Shown piece after piece: positions 26,843 to 35,604 of a DNA stretch of 52,990 nucleotides (position 1 is the stretch's first letter; each line of letters starts with the position of its first letter). This stretch comes from Chloroflexota bacterium. GTDB taxonomy: Bacteria; Chloroflexota; Dehalococcoidia; Lucifugimonadales; UBA3495. The notes beneath the pieces are model-generated. The model was given only the letters and a program-made list of their open reading frames with translations, had not been told where the DNA came from and searched no databases. A program made the translations under genes and the position numbers. Location of the stretch: positions 1 to 52,990 of the forward strand of contig PBMF01000048.1 of the NCBI GenBank assembly GCA_002721995.1, written 5' to 3'.

Positions 26843-28372
26843 GTGTTGAGGGATTCCGGTCTCAGGCCAGAATCCATTGAATGTGTTGGGCATCTCAAGT
26901 ATACAAGAGGCTCACCGGAACCCTTCACGCTCATCGCCAGTTCCGGCAAATTATGGAGGTTCCATTCGGTCAAACCCGCCGCCAAGAAACTTAGGGTCAA
27001 ACAGGACGCGGACTACATCTTCCACGAGTTGACCCGCAGCATCTGCCCCGAATGTAAGACGGTCATAGACGCCCAGATCATCATCCGCGACAACAAGGTC
27101 TACATGCGCAAACGGTGCCCCACCCACGGCTGGTCCGAGGGCATCATCAGCTCCGACGCCCAGATGTATGTGGACTCGGTCAAGTTCAACAAGCCGGGCA
27201 CTTTGCCCCTGGAATTCAGCACCGAGGTCAAAGACGGCTGCCCCCTGGACTGCGGCCTGTGCCCGGAGCACAAGCAGCACATGTGCCTGGCCCTGATCGA
27301 AGTAAATCCCGGCTGCAACCTGGACTGCCCAGTCTGCTTCGCCAACGCCGGCCCGGGCTTCAGCCTGACCATTGATATTGATCAGATGGAGTTCATGCTG
27401 GACCGGTTCGTCGAGATCGAAAGCAACCCCTAGGTCGTCCAGTTCAGCGGCGGCGAGCCCACCATCCACCCTGACCTGCTGGAGATGATTCAGGCGGCCA
27501 AGGACCGGGGTATCCGCCAGGTGATGGTCAACACCAACGGCGTGCGTATCGCCAGGGACGACGCCTTCTTGGACGGGCTCGCCCAACTGGAGCCGGTAAT
27601 CTATTTCCAGTTCGACGGGCTGCGGCCTGAGACCTACCAGACCATCCGCGGCGAGGACCTGCTGGACCTGAAGCTGAGGGAGTTGGACCGGATGGCGGAG
27701 AAAGGTTTGGACGCGGTGCTGGTGGCGGCCATCGAGCGGGGCGTAAACACCGATGAGGTGGGCGCCATCCTGGAATTCGGTCTGGAGCATCCGGCGGTGC
27801 GGGGCGTGGTATTCCAGCTGGTGACCCACGTGGGCCGGCACATCGATTTCGACCCCTTGGAGCGGGTGACCATCCCCGACGTCCTCCACGGCCTGGTGGA
27901 CCAGGCCCACGGCAAGTTCGTGATGGAAGACTTCGTGCCCGTGCCCTGCTGCTTCCCAACCTGCCAGGTGAACTCCTACGTCTTTGTGGACGGCGAAAAC
28001 ACCGTGCCCTTGCCCCGAATGTTGGACATCGACCAGTACCTGGACTACATCACCAACCGGGCCCTGCCCAAACCCACCAACTCCGCCGACGTCCAGAATG
28101 CGTTGGAGGGCCTCTGGTCAGCCTCGGCGGTGGCCGGCACGGAGCAGACCGCTGATCAATTCCAGTGCGCGTGTGGCCCCGGCTACACCTTTAACGTGAA
28201 GCAGGTGATGAAGTGCTGTGTCGGCATCCTGGTGCCCGACGGCCGGGTCATACCCTTCTGCGCCTATAATTCGGTGGGCTACCGGGAGCAGATCGAAGAG
28301 GAACTCAGCCGGGAACGGACCTTGGAACGGGCCAGGAAGAAGATTGAGTTTGCAGAACGAAGCAATAGCTAA
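26843..28372 (+). pseudogene. Radical SAM protein of MJ0619/tetraether-synthase-like family, interrupted by in-frame TAG
   Basis: The open frame (up to 509 residues) contains TRSICPECKTVIDA, KRCPTHGWSEG, DGCPLDCGLCPEHKQHMC and NPGCNLDCPVCFANAG. The last holds the CxxxCxxC cluster ligands; the earlier Cys-rich stretches are the hallmark of the MJ0619/Tes branch of radical SAM enzymes. After ESNP the frame hits TAG (27431-27433), then continues as VVQFSGGEPTIHPDLLEMI, the conserved GGE motif, to TAA at 28370-28372. The stop separates the cluster-binding loop from the SAM-binding GGE, so neither half should be active alone. The start is unclear: GTG at 26843 is only 12 bases from the divergent start, while a good GGAGG at 26955-26959 has no ATG/GTG/TTG in frame after it. 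It overlaps a methyltransferase. Relatives methylate pterins or join lipid chains; the substrate here is unknown. Confidence 0.8.
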
Positions 28373-29141
28373 GGCCTGCTGCGCCAACCTGTACCAGTCG
28401 GACATGGCCAAGCTGATCATGGGCGACTCCCTCCACCCCGGTGGACTGGGACTGACCAACAAGTTGGGCCGGCTCATGGGACTGGAACGCGGCGACCCGG
28501 TGGCCGATCTGGCCAGCGCCCATGGGGTGAGCGCCCAGGCCCTGGGACGGGTCTTCCGATGCTCCATCGTCGGAGTGGAGTTCGGGGCGGAAGCCGTGCG
28601 CCAGGCCCATGAAACGTCTGCAGTGTCGGGTAACGCCCATTTCGTCCGCGGCGACGCCGAATCCCTGCCCCTGCGCTCCGGGGTCTTTGACGCCGCCGTC
28701 TGCGAATGCTCCATGAGCCTATTCATGAACAAGGCCCGGGCTGTGTCAGAAACTGCCCGGCTGCTCCGGCCAGGCGGCAAGTTCGGCCTGAGCGATGTGA
28801 CCGTCCAGCCCGGCTCCCTACCCGACGACCTGACCGGCGACCGGGGCCAGGTGCTCTGCATGACAGACGCCCTGACCGCTGACGGCTATGTCGAGTTGTT
28901 GGAGCAGGGCGGATTCACCGTCACCGAGCGACTGGACGCCTCGGACGAGATCATCAAAATACTGGATGAGGTTGAAAGCAAGCTGGCGGGATTTCTCGCC
29001 ATCCAGCGGGCGGTTGGACAGCCGGCAGGAGACGCGCCGCTGGACCGGGCGCCGGAGTTGATCGCCAAAGTTAGGGACATGGTGGGGCCGGGCGACCTGG
29101 GTTATTGGCTATTCGTCGGAGAAAAGAATTCCCCAGCCTAG
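28344..29141 (+). CDS. SAM-dependent methyltransferase paired with the radical SAM gene
   Basis: About 265 residues, starting at TTG 28344 (AGGAAGAAG upstream) or TTG 28350 inside the 3' end of the radical SAM gene. The overlap indicates translational coupling. ANLYQSDMAKLIMGDSLHPGG is a conserved leader seen in a subgroup of these methyltransferases. GLERGDPVADLASAHGVSAQAL is motif I (unusually SAHG instead of GxGxG), with VGVEFGAEAVRQA, LPLRSGVFDAAVCECSMSLF and LLRPGGKFGLSD following. It resembles methyltransferases found beside radical SAM proteins (TrsM-like, from memory). The gene itself is intact although its partner is interrupted. Confidence 0.78.
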   Translation: MSLQNEAIAKACCANLYQSDMAKLIMGDSLHPGGLGLTNKLGRLMGLERGDPVADLASAHGVSAQALGRVFRCSIVGVEFGAEAVRQAHETSAVSGNAHFVRGDAESLPLRSGVFDAAVCECSMSLFMNKARAVSETARLLRPGGKFGLSDVTVQPGSLPDDLTGDRGQVLCMTDALTADGYVELLEQGGFTVTERLDASDEIIKILDEVESKLAGFLAIQRAVGQPAGDAPLDRAPELIAKVRDMVGPGDLGYWLFVGEKNSPA

Positions 29142-29177
29142 AATCACACAGAAATTACCTATCCCCAATGATGCGGC

Positions 29178-29186
29178 TGGTATATT
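29178..29186 (+). promoter_or_regulatory. Possible extended -10 before the PlsY-like gene
   Basis: TGG-TATATT at 29178-29186, about 90 bases before the ATG at 29278, in an AT-rich patch. No clear -35 box. Confidence 0.3.
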
Positions 29187-29277
29187 ATTTAATTAAGGAC
29201 CATGGCCAAGCCCGTTTCACCGACCATATCTCTGACCTCCACGGCATCCACTTTGGGAACCAGGCCCTAATTCCATC

Positions 29278-29985
29278 ATGATTGATGACCTGATGCTGGT
29301 CCAAAAAGTGGTACTGGCCATCGCGGCCGGTTATCTATTGGGCTCCTTGCCGTTCGCGCACGTGGCCTCCCGGTTGCGGGGGGTCGATGTTTTCACCACC
29401 GGCAGCACACTGGCCGGCACAGCCAATGTCTTCTTCAACGTGGGACACCGCACCGGGGCTGTGGTATTCGTCGGCGACGTTGCCAAGGGCGGCGCGGCCG
29501 TGTTCGCGGCCTGGGGCATCGGAGTCCCTCCCCCGCTGATATTGGTCGCCGGCGGAGCAGCCGTGGTGGGCCACTGGAAGTCGATTTTCACCGGTTTCCG
29601 GGGCGGCGACGGCATGGCCCCGCTTATGGGCGTTTCATTGGCCCTGATGCCCGCTCTGGCCATTCTGGGCGTGGTGGCAGGCCTCGCCACCGTATTCCTG
29701 ATGCGTCATTCAGTACTGCGCTCCACCTGGGGCGTGGGAGTCTGTTTCCTGGCGATGCTGGCCATCAGCCAGTACTACCAGATAGAGCGCGACCTGGTCT
29801 CAAGCCTGGTTGTTCTGGCTTCCCTGGTTCTTCTGCGGAGCATGTTCACCAGAAGGCGAAGGCTGCATCTGGCTGAGCACCCGGTTTACCGGGACACCGA
29901 GGACGAACACGGTCTTGAGGACGGTGCGGACGCCGAAATAGACCCCGATTCCGAGATGGGCCGGACCGCCCGCGACCACCGGTAG
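29278..29985 (+). CDS. Divergent PlsY-like membrane protein (glycerol-3-phosphate acyltransferase fold)
   Basis: A 235-residue protein with about five to six membrane helices and a 50-residue acidic cytoplasmic tail. GYLLGSLPFAHVASRLRGVDVFTTG, then TANVFFNVGHRTGAVVFVGDVAKGG, and GHWKSIFTGFRGGDGMAPLMG align with PlsY motifs 1 to 3. Compared with the canonical copy at 34073, motif 1 GSGN is replaced by GSTL, and the basic residue of GG(K/R)G in motif 3 is Asp (GGDG). The acyl-phosphate-dependent reaction may therefore be altered or lost. The acidic tail is also unusual for PlsY. Confidence 0.75.
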   Translation: MIDDLMLVQKVVLAIAAGYLLGSLPFAHVASRLRGVDVFTTGSTLAGTANVFFNVGHRTGAVVFVGDVAKGGAAVFAAWGIGVPPPLILVAGGAAVVGHWKSIFTGFRGGDGMAPLMGVSLALMPALAILGVVAGLATVFLMRHSVLRSTWGVGVCFLAMLAISQYYQIERDLVSSLVVLASLVLLRSMFTRRRRLHLAEHPVYRDTEDEHGLEDGADAEIDPDSEMGRTARDHR

Positions 29986-29991
29986 CCGGCT

Positions 29992-31182
29992 CTAGCCCTG
30001 ACCCTCTTCCGGCTCTCGCCCCTGGCGCATCTTCCGCATCTCCAACGCCCAACCCAGGTGTTCGTCATGGGCGGCGTCCTCGGCCAACTGGGGCGCAATC
30101 TCCAGCACCCGGTCCAGATGCTTGAGACACGACTCCACATCGCCGGTGCGGGAGTACAGACGGGCCGCATTGTAGTGGGCCGAGGCCATGTTGGGGTCGG
30201 CCTCCAGGGAGTGCCCGTACTCCGCCAACGCCTCATCCCAGTCCCCCAGCACCTCTTTCACGGCGCCGCGGTTGCTGTGGGCCTCGGCAAACTCCGGCCG
30301 TAGCTCCAGCGCGGAATCGAAGTCCACCAGGGCATTGTCGTAATCGCCCAGGGCATCGTAGGCCAAGCCCCGGTTGTTGTAGGCTTCTGCATCGTCGGGG
30401 GTCAGCTCTATGACCTCGCTGTAGTCGTCCAGCGATTCCTGAAGATTGCCCAGGTAGTAGTTGGTTCTGGCCCGGTTGAAGTAGGCGAAGGAGTTGCGGG
30501 GGTTCAGCTCCACGGCCCTGGTGTAACTGGCCACCGCCTCATCGTGCAGCCCCAACTCGTCCAGGGACGCGCCCCGGTTTAGGTAGGCGTTGGAAATGTC
30601 CGGCTGTGCCGCCGTCACCCGGTCGAACTGGGCCACCGCCTCATGGTGCCTGCCCAACTGGGCCAGGACTATGCCCCGGTTGTACATGGCATGTACATAT
30701 CCAGGGTCCATCTCAATGGCCCGGGTGTAATCGGCCAGGGCATTCTCCGCCAAACCCAGATCGTCATGGCCGTTACCCCGCTGGTAGTAAGCCTCAGCCA
30801 GGCTGGGTTCCATGTCCAATAGTCCGGTGAAGATGCCCACCGCAGTTTCCGGATCCCTCATCCGCAGGTAGGCCAATCCCAGGTTGAAGCGGGCGTCCAC
30901 GTCTGACAGGTCGTCGTCCAGTATCCCCAAGTAGACCTGGGCTGCATCTTCATAACGGCCCACGGCGTAACAGCCGTTGGCATATATCATGGTGGACGTA
31001 TTTTCGGGGGATGCCTCCGCCTGGGTCACGGCCGCTTCGAAGATGCCGCGCACTTCCGGTGTGAGCCTATACCCCCGGGGGCGGGGCGTGATGCGGCCCG
31101 CACCCGTAGAGTGCTCCTCCAAAAGGGCAGCCAGAGCATCCAGTGCTTGTTTTCCCGGTCCGTTTTGGGCGAGTTCAGACAA
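29992..31182 (-). CDS. Tetratricopeptide-repeat protein
   Basis: A 396-residue soluble protein with around nine consecutive TPR units from about residue 60 onward, each near 34 residues with the A-x-x-N-x-G/A and Y-x-x-A-x-x pattern. Examples are YVHAMYNRGIVLAQLGRHHEAV, DAEAYNNRGLAYDALGDYDNAL and FAEAHSNRGAVKEVLGDWDEAL. Start is TTG with GAAGG upstream on the minus strand. TPR solenoids bind partner proteins; no partner is evident. It converges with the PlsY-like gene, with only six bases between. Confidence 0.85.
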   Translation of the reverse strand: MSELAQNGPGKQALDALAALLEEHSTGAGRITPRPRGYRLTPEVRGIFEAAVTQAEASPENTSTMIYANGCYAVGRYEDAAQVYLGILDDDLSDVDARFNLGLAYLRMRDPETAVGIFTGLLDMEPSLAEAYYQRGNGHDDLGLAENALADYTRAIEMDPGYVHAMYNRGIVLAQLGRHHEAVAQFDRVTAAQPDISNAYLNRGASLDELGLHDEAVASYTRAVELNPRNSFAYFNRARTNYYLGNLQESLDDYSEVIELTPDDAEAYNNRGLAYDALGDYDNALVDFDSALELRPEFAEAHSNRGAVKEVLGDWDEALAEYGHSLEADPNMASAHYNAARLYSRTGDVESCLKHLDRVLEIAPQLAEDAAHDEHLGWALEMRKMRQGREPEEGQG

Positions 31183-31305
31183 GGCTTGATACCTTCAATA
31201 TCAGGGCGGGATAGGCCGGAGTAGAAACGCCCTACAGCATAACATCCGAGCAGGGCGCTGGGGACACCCCGTTCTCCGGGAGCCTCGTACCGGCCCATCC
31301 ATTCA

Positions 31306-31334
31306 TTGAAGAATCATCCGACCCGCCTTACAAT
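31306..31334 (+). promoter_or_regulatory. Sigma70-type promoter of the glutaredoxin-like selenoprotein gene
   Basis: TTGAAG at 31306-31311, 17-base spacer, TACAAT at 31329-31334 (5 of 6). The implied 5' leader is about 60 bases. A short inverted repeat (GGTCTGTC / GACAG...GACC) lies between promoter and start. Confidence 0.6.
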
Positions 31335-31402
31335 TACAGCCACACCAAGGTTATGTCGGGTCTGTCACGGGACAGAAAGACCCCCACAGATAGGAGACTA
31401 AC

Positions 31403-31633
31403 GTGGCCCAACCAAGCACCATCATCTACACCCACCCGGACTGCGCCTATTCGTCCGCCGCCAAGATGGACTACCGCAAGCGCAAGGTGGAATACACCGA
31501 GATCGACCTGGGCAAGCAGACCGACCAGATTCCCGCCCTTCTGGAGCTGACCGACGGCGAGCGGATCACCCCCGTCATCGTGGAGAACGGGGAGGTGACC
31601 ATCGGGTTCAAAGGCGGCTATTGAGACTTTTAA
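31403..31633 (+). CDS. UXX-star-type glutaredoxin-like selenoprotein (C-terminal Sec-Asp-Phe)
   Basis: GTG at 31403 follows AGGAG (31392-31396). The frame encodes a small thioredoxin-fold protein: IIYTHPDCAYSSAAKMDYRK, with Cys14 in the glutaredoxin CxxC position (C-A-Y-S), then KVEYTEIDLGK, and ERITPVIVENGEVTIGFKGG with the cis-Pro loop. It then reads Tyr, TGA (31622-31624), GAC, TTT, TAA. Reading TGA as selenocysteine gives 76 residues ending U-D-F-stop, the Sec-x-x-stop ending after which the Uxx-star (seleno)protein family is named. A six-pair hairpin with G in its loop starts 12 bases after TGA. Conventional annotation would stop at TGA. Role: probably a thiol/selenol redox protein; partners unknown. 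It lies alone between the TPR gene and recA. Confidence 0.82.
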
Positions 31634-31636
31634 TCC

Positions 31637-31652
31637 GGGGCCAGTTGGCCTC
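31637..31652 (+). promoter_or_regulatory. Candidate SECIS hairpin at the end of the UXX-star gene
   Basis: GGGGCC (31637-31642) pairs with GGCCTC (31647-31652), including one G-U pair, with loop AGTT (G in second position). The loop starts 18 bases after the TGA, within the range known for bacterial SECIS elements. Most of it lies past the TAA stop, as expected for a C-terminal Sec. Confidence 0.65.
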
Positions 31653-31695
31653 ATAGGTAGAGTCGCAGGCACGAATTTTTACTGACAATATCGCC

Positions 31696-31725
31696 TTGTT
31701 GGTCCGAGGAAAGCGATGTTAGGAT
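31696..31725 (+). promoter_or_regulatory. Possible recA promoter
   Basis: TTGTTG at 31696-31701, 18-base spacer, TAGGAT at 31720-31725, 70 bases before the recA ATG. No GAAC-N4-GTTC or CTG-N10-CAG LexA-type box was found here. Confidence 0.4.
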
Positions 31726-31794
31726 GCGCCAAAAGCTGACCTGAGATTGCTACGGATAAACGGTAGCCGAAGATGGGTTGAAGGAAGGGTGAGG

Positions 31795-32916
31795 ATGCCA
31801 AGCACAGATAAAGAGACCAAGGACAAACAAGCTGCCCTGGAGATAGCTCTGGGGCGGATAGAAAAGGACTACGGAAAGGGCGCGGTCATGCGGTTAGGCG
31901 AGATCGGCCGCGACCTGACCAGCGAGTCCATCCCCACCGGCTCTCTGGCCGTGGACATCGCACTGGGCATCGGCGGGATCCCCCGGGGCCGGGTAACCGA
32001 GATCTTCGGCGCTGAATCAGCCGGTAAATCCACCATGGCCATTCACATCATGGCTGAGACCCAACGGCTGGGCGGAATCGCCGCCTACATCGACGTCGAG
32101 CACGCCCTGGACCCGGTCTACGCCAAGAACTGCGGCCTGGACCTGGACAGTCTGCTGATTGCCCAGCCCGACAGCGCCGAGCAGGCCTTGGACATCACCG
32201 AACAGTTGGTCCGCAGCGGCGCCGTCGACGCCGTGGTTGTGGACAGTGTGGCGGCCCTGGTGCCCCAGGCGGAAATCGAGGGCGACATGGGCGACACCCA
32301 CGTTGGCCTGCAGGCCCGGCTGATGTCCCAGGCCCTGCGCAAGCTGACCAGCACCATCCACCGGTCCAAGACCGCCGTGCTGTTCATCAACCAGCTCCGC
32401 GAGAAGATCGGAGTGACCTACGGCAGCCCCGAAGTCACCCCCGGCGGACGCGCCCTCAAGTTCTATAGCTCGGTACGCATCGACCTGCGCCGGGTGGAGT
32501 CCATCAAGCAGGGTTCCGAGGTCATCGGCAACCGTGTCCGTGCCCGCATCGTCAAGAACAAGGTCGCCGCGCCCTTCCGTGTCGCCGAGTTCGACATCAT
32601 GTTCAACCTGGGCATCAGCAAGATGGGAGACTTGCTGGAGATAGGTGTGGACCAGGGCATCGTCAAGAAGTCCGGCGCTTTCTACTCCTACGGCGACACC
32701 AAGCTGGGCCAGGGCCGGGAGAACTCCAAGGAGTTCTTGATCCAGCACCCAGAGATTGCCGCCTCTGTGGAAGGACGCATCCGCGGTCCCAATGGCACCG
32801 GGAACATCGAAGAGGGCGACCCGCTCAGCAACGGGAATGCTCCCCACGTGGAAAACTCGGTGGCCGACATCCTGTCCGGCAACACCTCTTTGGAGTTGGA
32901 AGACGACGAAGAGTAG
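31795..32916 (+). CDS. recA: Recombinase RecA
   Basis: A 373-residue DNA recombinase for homologous repair and SOS co-protease activity. The start ATG at 31795 follows AAGGAAG (31780-31786); an in-frame ATG at 31747 only adds unrelated residues. Walker A is GAESAGKS (residues 72-79), Walker [15 protein letters not shown]. The DNA-binding loops are in [25 protein letters not shown] and [21 protein letters not shown]. The C terminus is acidic (LELEDDEE), as in other RecA proteins. It is followed by a strong terminator and then recX. Confidence 0.98.
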   Translation: MPSTDKETKDKQAALEIALGRIEKDYGKGAVMRLGEIGRDLTSESIPTGSLAVDIALGIGGIPRGRVTEIFGAESAGKSTMAIHIMAETQRLGGIAAYIDVEHALDPVYAKNCGLDLDSLLIAQPDSAEQALDITEQLVRSGAVDAVVVDSVAALVPQAEIEGDMGDTHVGLQARLMSQALRKLTSTIHRSKTAVLFINQLREKIGVTYGSPEVTPGGRALKFYSSVRIDLRRVESIKQGSEVIGNRVRARIVKNKVAAPFRVAEFDIMFNLGISKMGDLLEIGVDQGIVKKSGAFYSYGDTKLGQGRENSKEFLIQHPEIAASVEGRIRGPNGTGNIEEGDPLSNGNAPHVENSVADILSGNTSLELEDDEE

Positions 32917-32939
32917 GACAGCAGCCGAAAGAGCAATAG

Positions 32940-32986
32940 AAGGCCGGTTGGAAATAGCTTAACTGCCGTTCCAACCGGCCTTTTTC
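32940..32986 (+). terminator. Rho-independent terminator after recA
   Basis: A perfect 14-bp stem (32940-32953 with 32969-32982, core GGCCGGTTGG), 15-base loop, T-run to 32985. It lies between recA and recX, so recX may depend on readthrough, as reported for recA-recX in E. coli. Confidence 0.9.
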
Positions 32987-33018
32987 GTACCCGACTCATC
33001 ATCAGGGAGCAGCAACGG

Positions 33019-33522
33019 ATGCCATCCCCCGCCTCCAGATCCGGCGTCTCAGAAGCCGACTACACCAGGACCAAGAACGCGGCTCTTAGACTCCTAACCT
33101 ACCGTTCCCGTTCCGAGCAGGAATTGCGGAGTAGGCTCCAGAGAAGGTTTCCACAAGAAGCCATAGACCGCGCCGTGGCATCGCTCCTGCGCCAGGGTCT
33201 GTTGGACGACGCGGCCTTCGCCAGGCAATGGCGGGAGCAGCGGGAGAAGTTTCGACCCAGGGGGCCGGCGGTGATCAAACGGGAACTACAGAAGTTGGGC
33301 GTCGATTCCGAGGTCATACAAGAAGCGTTGTCGGATTTCGATGCTGCCGGAAACGCCTACCAGGCGGGGTCCAAGTACGCTGCCAAGTTGTCCCTGGAAG
33401 ACGGGACCGTGTTTCGCAGAAAGTTGGGCGGCTTTCTATCCCGTAGAGGATTCCAAGGGGATGTGCTGGGGCAGACGGTGGAACGCCTTTGGCGGGAGTT
33501 ATCGGAGCCGTTGGACGGCTAG
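33019..33522 (+). CDS. recX: RecA regulator RecX
   Basis: A 167-residue all-helical protein that blocks RecA filament extension. TRTKNAALRLLTYRSRSEQELRSRL is the N-terminal RecX repeat. DDAAFARQWREQREKFRPRGPAVIKRELQKLGV is the central, most conserved unit. FRRKLGGFLSRRGFQGDVLGQTVERLW is the third repeat. It lies 102 bases downstream of recA and overlaps the convergent zinc-finger membrane protein by 24 bases. Confidence 0.92.
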   Translation: MPSPASRSGVSEADYTRTKNAALRLLTYRSRSEQELRSRLQRRFPQEAIDRAVASLLRQGLLDDAAFARQWREQREKFRPRGPAVIKRELQKLGVDSEVIQEALSDFDAAGNAYQAGSKYAAKLSLEDGTVFRRKLGGFLSRRGFQGDVLGQTVERLWRELSEPLDG

Positions 33523-34014
33523 ATAGATCCCGATTCCCACGGCGATGATGCTGAACAGGAACCCGGACGTCGGACTGGAAGGCAGACTTATCACATAGGC
33601 CCCGATCACCGACCCGGCTCCGATCCACGCCAGTCCTGTCCCGCGCTTGGCGTTCACCGACTTGCTTATCAGGTCTCCGGCCGCCCAGCCAACGCCGATG
33701 GCCGGGACCGCGGACAGGATGCCAAAGCCGGCGAAGATGGCGTTGAATATCACCCAAAGGATTCCACCGCCCAGAGCAACGCCGACTCCGACACCCACGG
33801 CCTTGGCGTAGTGGGAAGACTGGACGTCAAAAGTGGGCATCCTCGTGCCCTGGCCGCAATCGGGGCAGCGTATGCCCACCGAGGCCTGGACGAGGCATCT
33901 AGCACAGATGTTCCTGCCGCACTGACTGCAGGATAACCCGGTCTCCACAGAGGGATGCCAGTTGCAGTGAGCGACGTGTTGGGGTTCTGAGGTGGTGCCG
34001 GTGGGTTGTTCCAT
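33499..34014 (-). CDS. B-box-type zinc-finger membrane protein
   Basis: A 171-residue protein. The N-terminal domain has His/Cys pairs HCNWHPSVETGLSCSQCGRN, then CARCLVQASVGIRCPDCGQG, the arrangement of bacterial B-box-type zinc fingers preceding membrane segments. Four hydrophobic helices follow (for example AVGVGVGVALGGGILWVIFNAIF and FLFSIIAVGIGIYLAV). Similar proteins are common and uncharacterised. It is first among a run of minus-strand genes downstream of rny, though separated from plsY by 58 bases. Confidence 0.75.
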   Translation of the reverse strand: MEQPTGTTSEPQHVAHCNWHPSVETGLSCSQCGRNICARCLVQASVGIRCPDCGQGTRMPTFDVQSSHYAKAVGVGVGVALGGGILWVIFNAIFAGFGILSAVPAIGVGWAAGDLISKSVNAKRGTGLAWIGAGSVIGAYVISLPSSPTSGFLFSIIAVGIGIYLAVQRLR

Positions 34015-34072
34015 ATGATTCAGTGGCCAGAAGGGTTCCTAAGCCCGCATGGTTGGGTTCAGACGGTGGGAT

Positions 34073-34747
34073 TCAGGATGAGCCTTCTGGGATTCGCCTC
34101 ACCCAACCGGTCCTGTCGGAAACATCCCGGTCACGCACCAACCGGTTGAGCAAAACCCTCTTGCGGGAGATGTCGTCCGGAAAGGGGGTCCAGTTGGACG
34201 AAAGCCGCTTCAGTGCGATGATGCCCAGCATCCCCAAGCAGTACCAGACCAAGTTCACATTGTCTTCGGCCAGGAAGGCGACCACTGGCAGCAGGACCAG
34301 GGCGATCAACACCCACAGGCCGGAACTCCTGGTAACCACCCAGCCTCCGAATGCGATTACCGCGAAGGCCAGCCACAGTATCGGCGACAGCACCAGCATC
34401 GTCCCCACCGCCACGGTGATTCCCCTTCCACCCTGCAGTTTGAGGAACGCCGACCAGTTGTTGCCGGCAATGGTGAGGAGCGGCACACCAATGAGAAAAG
34501 CCGAAGACCGGTCTATATCCAGGACGTAGATGCTGAAGACGATGGGCAACCCGCCTTTGAACACTATCTCGGCGATCACCAGGGGAACAACCCATCTCTT
34601 GCCCACATGCTCGTAGAGGTTGGCGCCACCCACATTCCCGCTGCCGTAGCCCCGGATGTCCACGCCCCGGACCAGCTTTCCAATGATATAGGCCGTGGGT
34701 ATGGAGCCCAGCAGGTAGCAGCCGATGTAAAGCGCGGTGATATCCAT
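34073..34747 (-). CDS. plsY: Glycerol-3-phosphate acyltransferase PlsY
   Basis: A 224-residue membrane enzyme that transfers an acyl group from acyl-phosphate to glycerol-3-phosphate, the first step of phospholipid synthesis. GCYLLGSIPTAYIIGKLVRGVDIRGYGSGNVGGANLYEHVG is motif 1, with GSGN intact. AGNNWSAFLKLQGGRGITVAVG is motif 3 with GGRG. About seven hydrophobic segments. It starts 14 bases after the PHP gene, so it is co-transcribed with ymdB-PHP. Contrast the divergent copy at 29278. Confidence 0.92.
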   Translation of the reverse strand: MDITALYIGCYLLGSIPTAYIIGKLVRGVDIRGYGSGNVGGANLYEHVGKRWVVPLVIAEIVFKGGLPIVFSIYVLDIDRSSAFLIGVPLLTIAGNNWSAFLKLQGGRGITVAVGTMLVLSPILWLAFAVIAFGGWVVTRSSGLWVLIALVLLPVVAFLAEDNVNLVWYCLGMLGIIALKRLSSNWTPFPDDISRKRVLLNRLVRDRDVSDRTGWVRRIPEGSS

Positions 34748-34761
34748 GGCCGGTCGGGGTC

Positions 34762-35604
34762 CTACCCAGCCTTGGCCTTGGCCGCCGCTTCTTCCAGTGC
34801 CGCGATGGTCTCTTCCGGCGGTCCCAACGTACCAGGGAGTTGTTCATCCGAGTTGCCGAGACCGTGGTAGTCGCTGCCGCCGCAGGGAATCAGGTCATAT
34901 TGCCTTGCCAGTCGGGCCAGATGGCGCACGGTGTCGTCGTCGTACTTGGCGTAGTAGACCTCCATCCCCACAAGGCCCACTTTCTTCAAAGCGGCGATTC
35001 CGCCTTCCATATCGTTCATGAAGGTAGGATGGGCCAGCACCGGCACTCCACCGACGCGCTTTATCAGCTCGACACCTTCGGCGGGGGCCAACTTGGGGCG
35101 GTCGTAATAGGCCAGGCCATCATTGCCCAGGTATACATCGAAGGCGTCCTTGGGTTCTTCGCAGTGTCCCGCTTCCACCATGGCAAGTGCGATGTGGGGC
35201 CTGCCCACCGATGCGTCGCCGGCGAAGTGGAGAACGCGTTCCCACTCCACGTGCACACCCAGGGCGTCCAGCTTTTCCACCATGACTTTGGCCCGGTCTA
35301 CGCGGCCCCGCCGGAATTCCGTCAACGTCGCCTGGAACTCTTCATCGTGATAGTCAAGAAAATAGCCCAGGACATGGACTTCGTCGCCCGGTATGTCGGC
35401 GCTCATTTCGATGCCCGGGATGATTCTCAGGTCCGGAAATTCCTTGGCTGCTTCGTAGGCCTCGGCCAGTCCTTCGGTGCTGTCGTGGTCGGTGATGGAG
35501 ATGGTCTTCAGCCCCTGGGTGACGGCCAGTTTGACCAGTTCAGTGGGGGTAAGACGGCCGTCCGATGCCAGAGTATGCAGGTGCAGGTCTATGGTAGCGG
35601 GCAA
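34762..35604 (-). CDS. PHP-domain phosphoesterase
   Basis: A 280-residue metal-dependent phosphoesterase. IDLHLHTLASDGRLTPTELVKLA is the PHP motif I with the HxH metal ligands; SITDHDSTEGLAEA is motif II; IPGIEMSADIPGDEVHVLGYFLD is motif III; PTFMND and the final GGSDYHG are the remaining metal-binding motifs. Relatives include YciV/RNase AM (5'-3' exonuclease, 3',5'-nucleotide phosphatase) and histidinol phosphatase. The start TTG directly abuts the ymdB TAA, implying translational coupling, so a role in nucleotide or RNA-fragment turnover with YmdB and RNase Y is plausible. Confidence 0.85.
   Translation of the reverse strand: MPATIDLHLHTLASDGRLTPTELVKLAVTQGLKTISITDHDSTEGLAEAYEAAKEFPDLRIIPGIEMSADIPGDEVHVLGYFLDYHDEEFQATLTEFRRGRVDRAKVMVEKLDALGVHVEWERVLHFAGDASVGRPHIALAMVEAGHCEEPKDAFDVYLGNDGLAYYDRPKLAPAEGVELIKRVGGVPVLAHPTFMNDMEGGIAALKKVGLVGMEVYYAKYDDDTVRHLARLARQYDLIPCGGSDYHGLGNSDEQLPGTLGPPEETIAALEEAAAKAKAG

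Noticed and set aside
31634-31794. SOS (LexA) box upstream of recA
   Set aside because: Neither GAAC-N4-GTTC nor CTG-N10-CAG was found.
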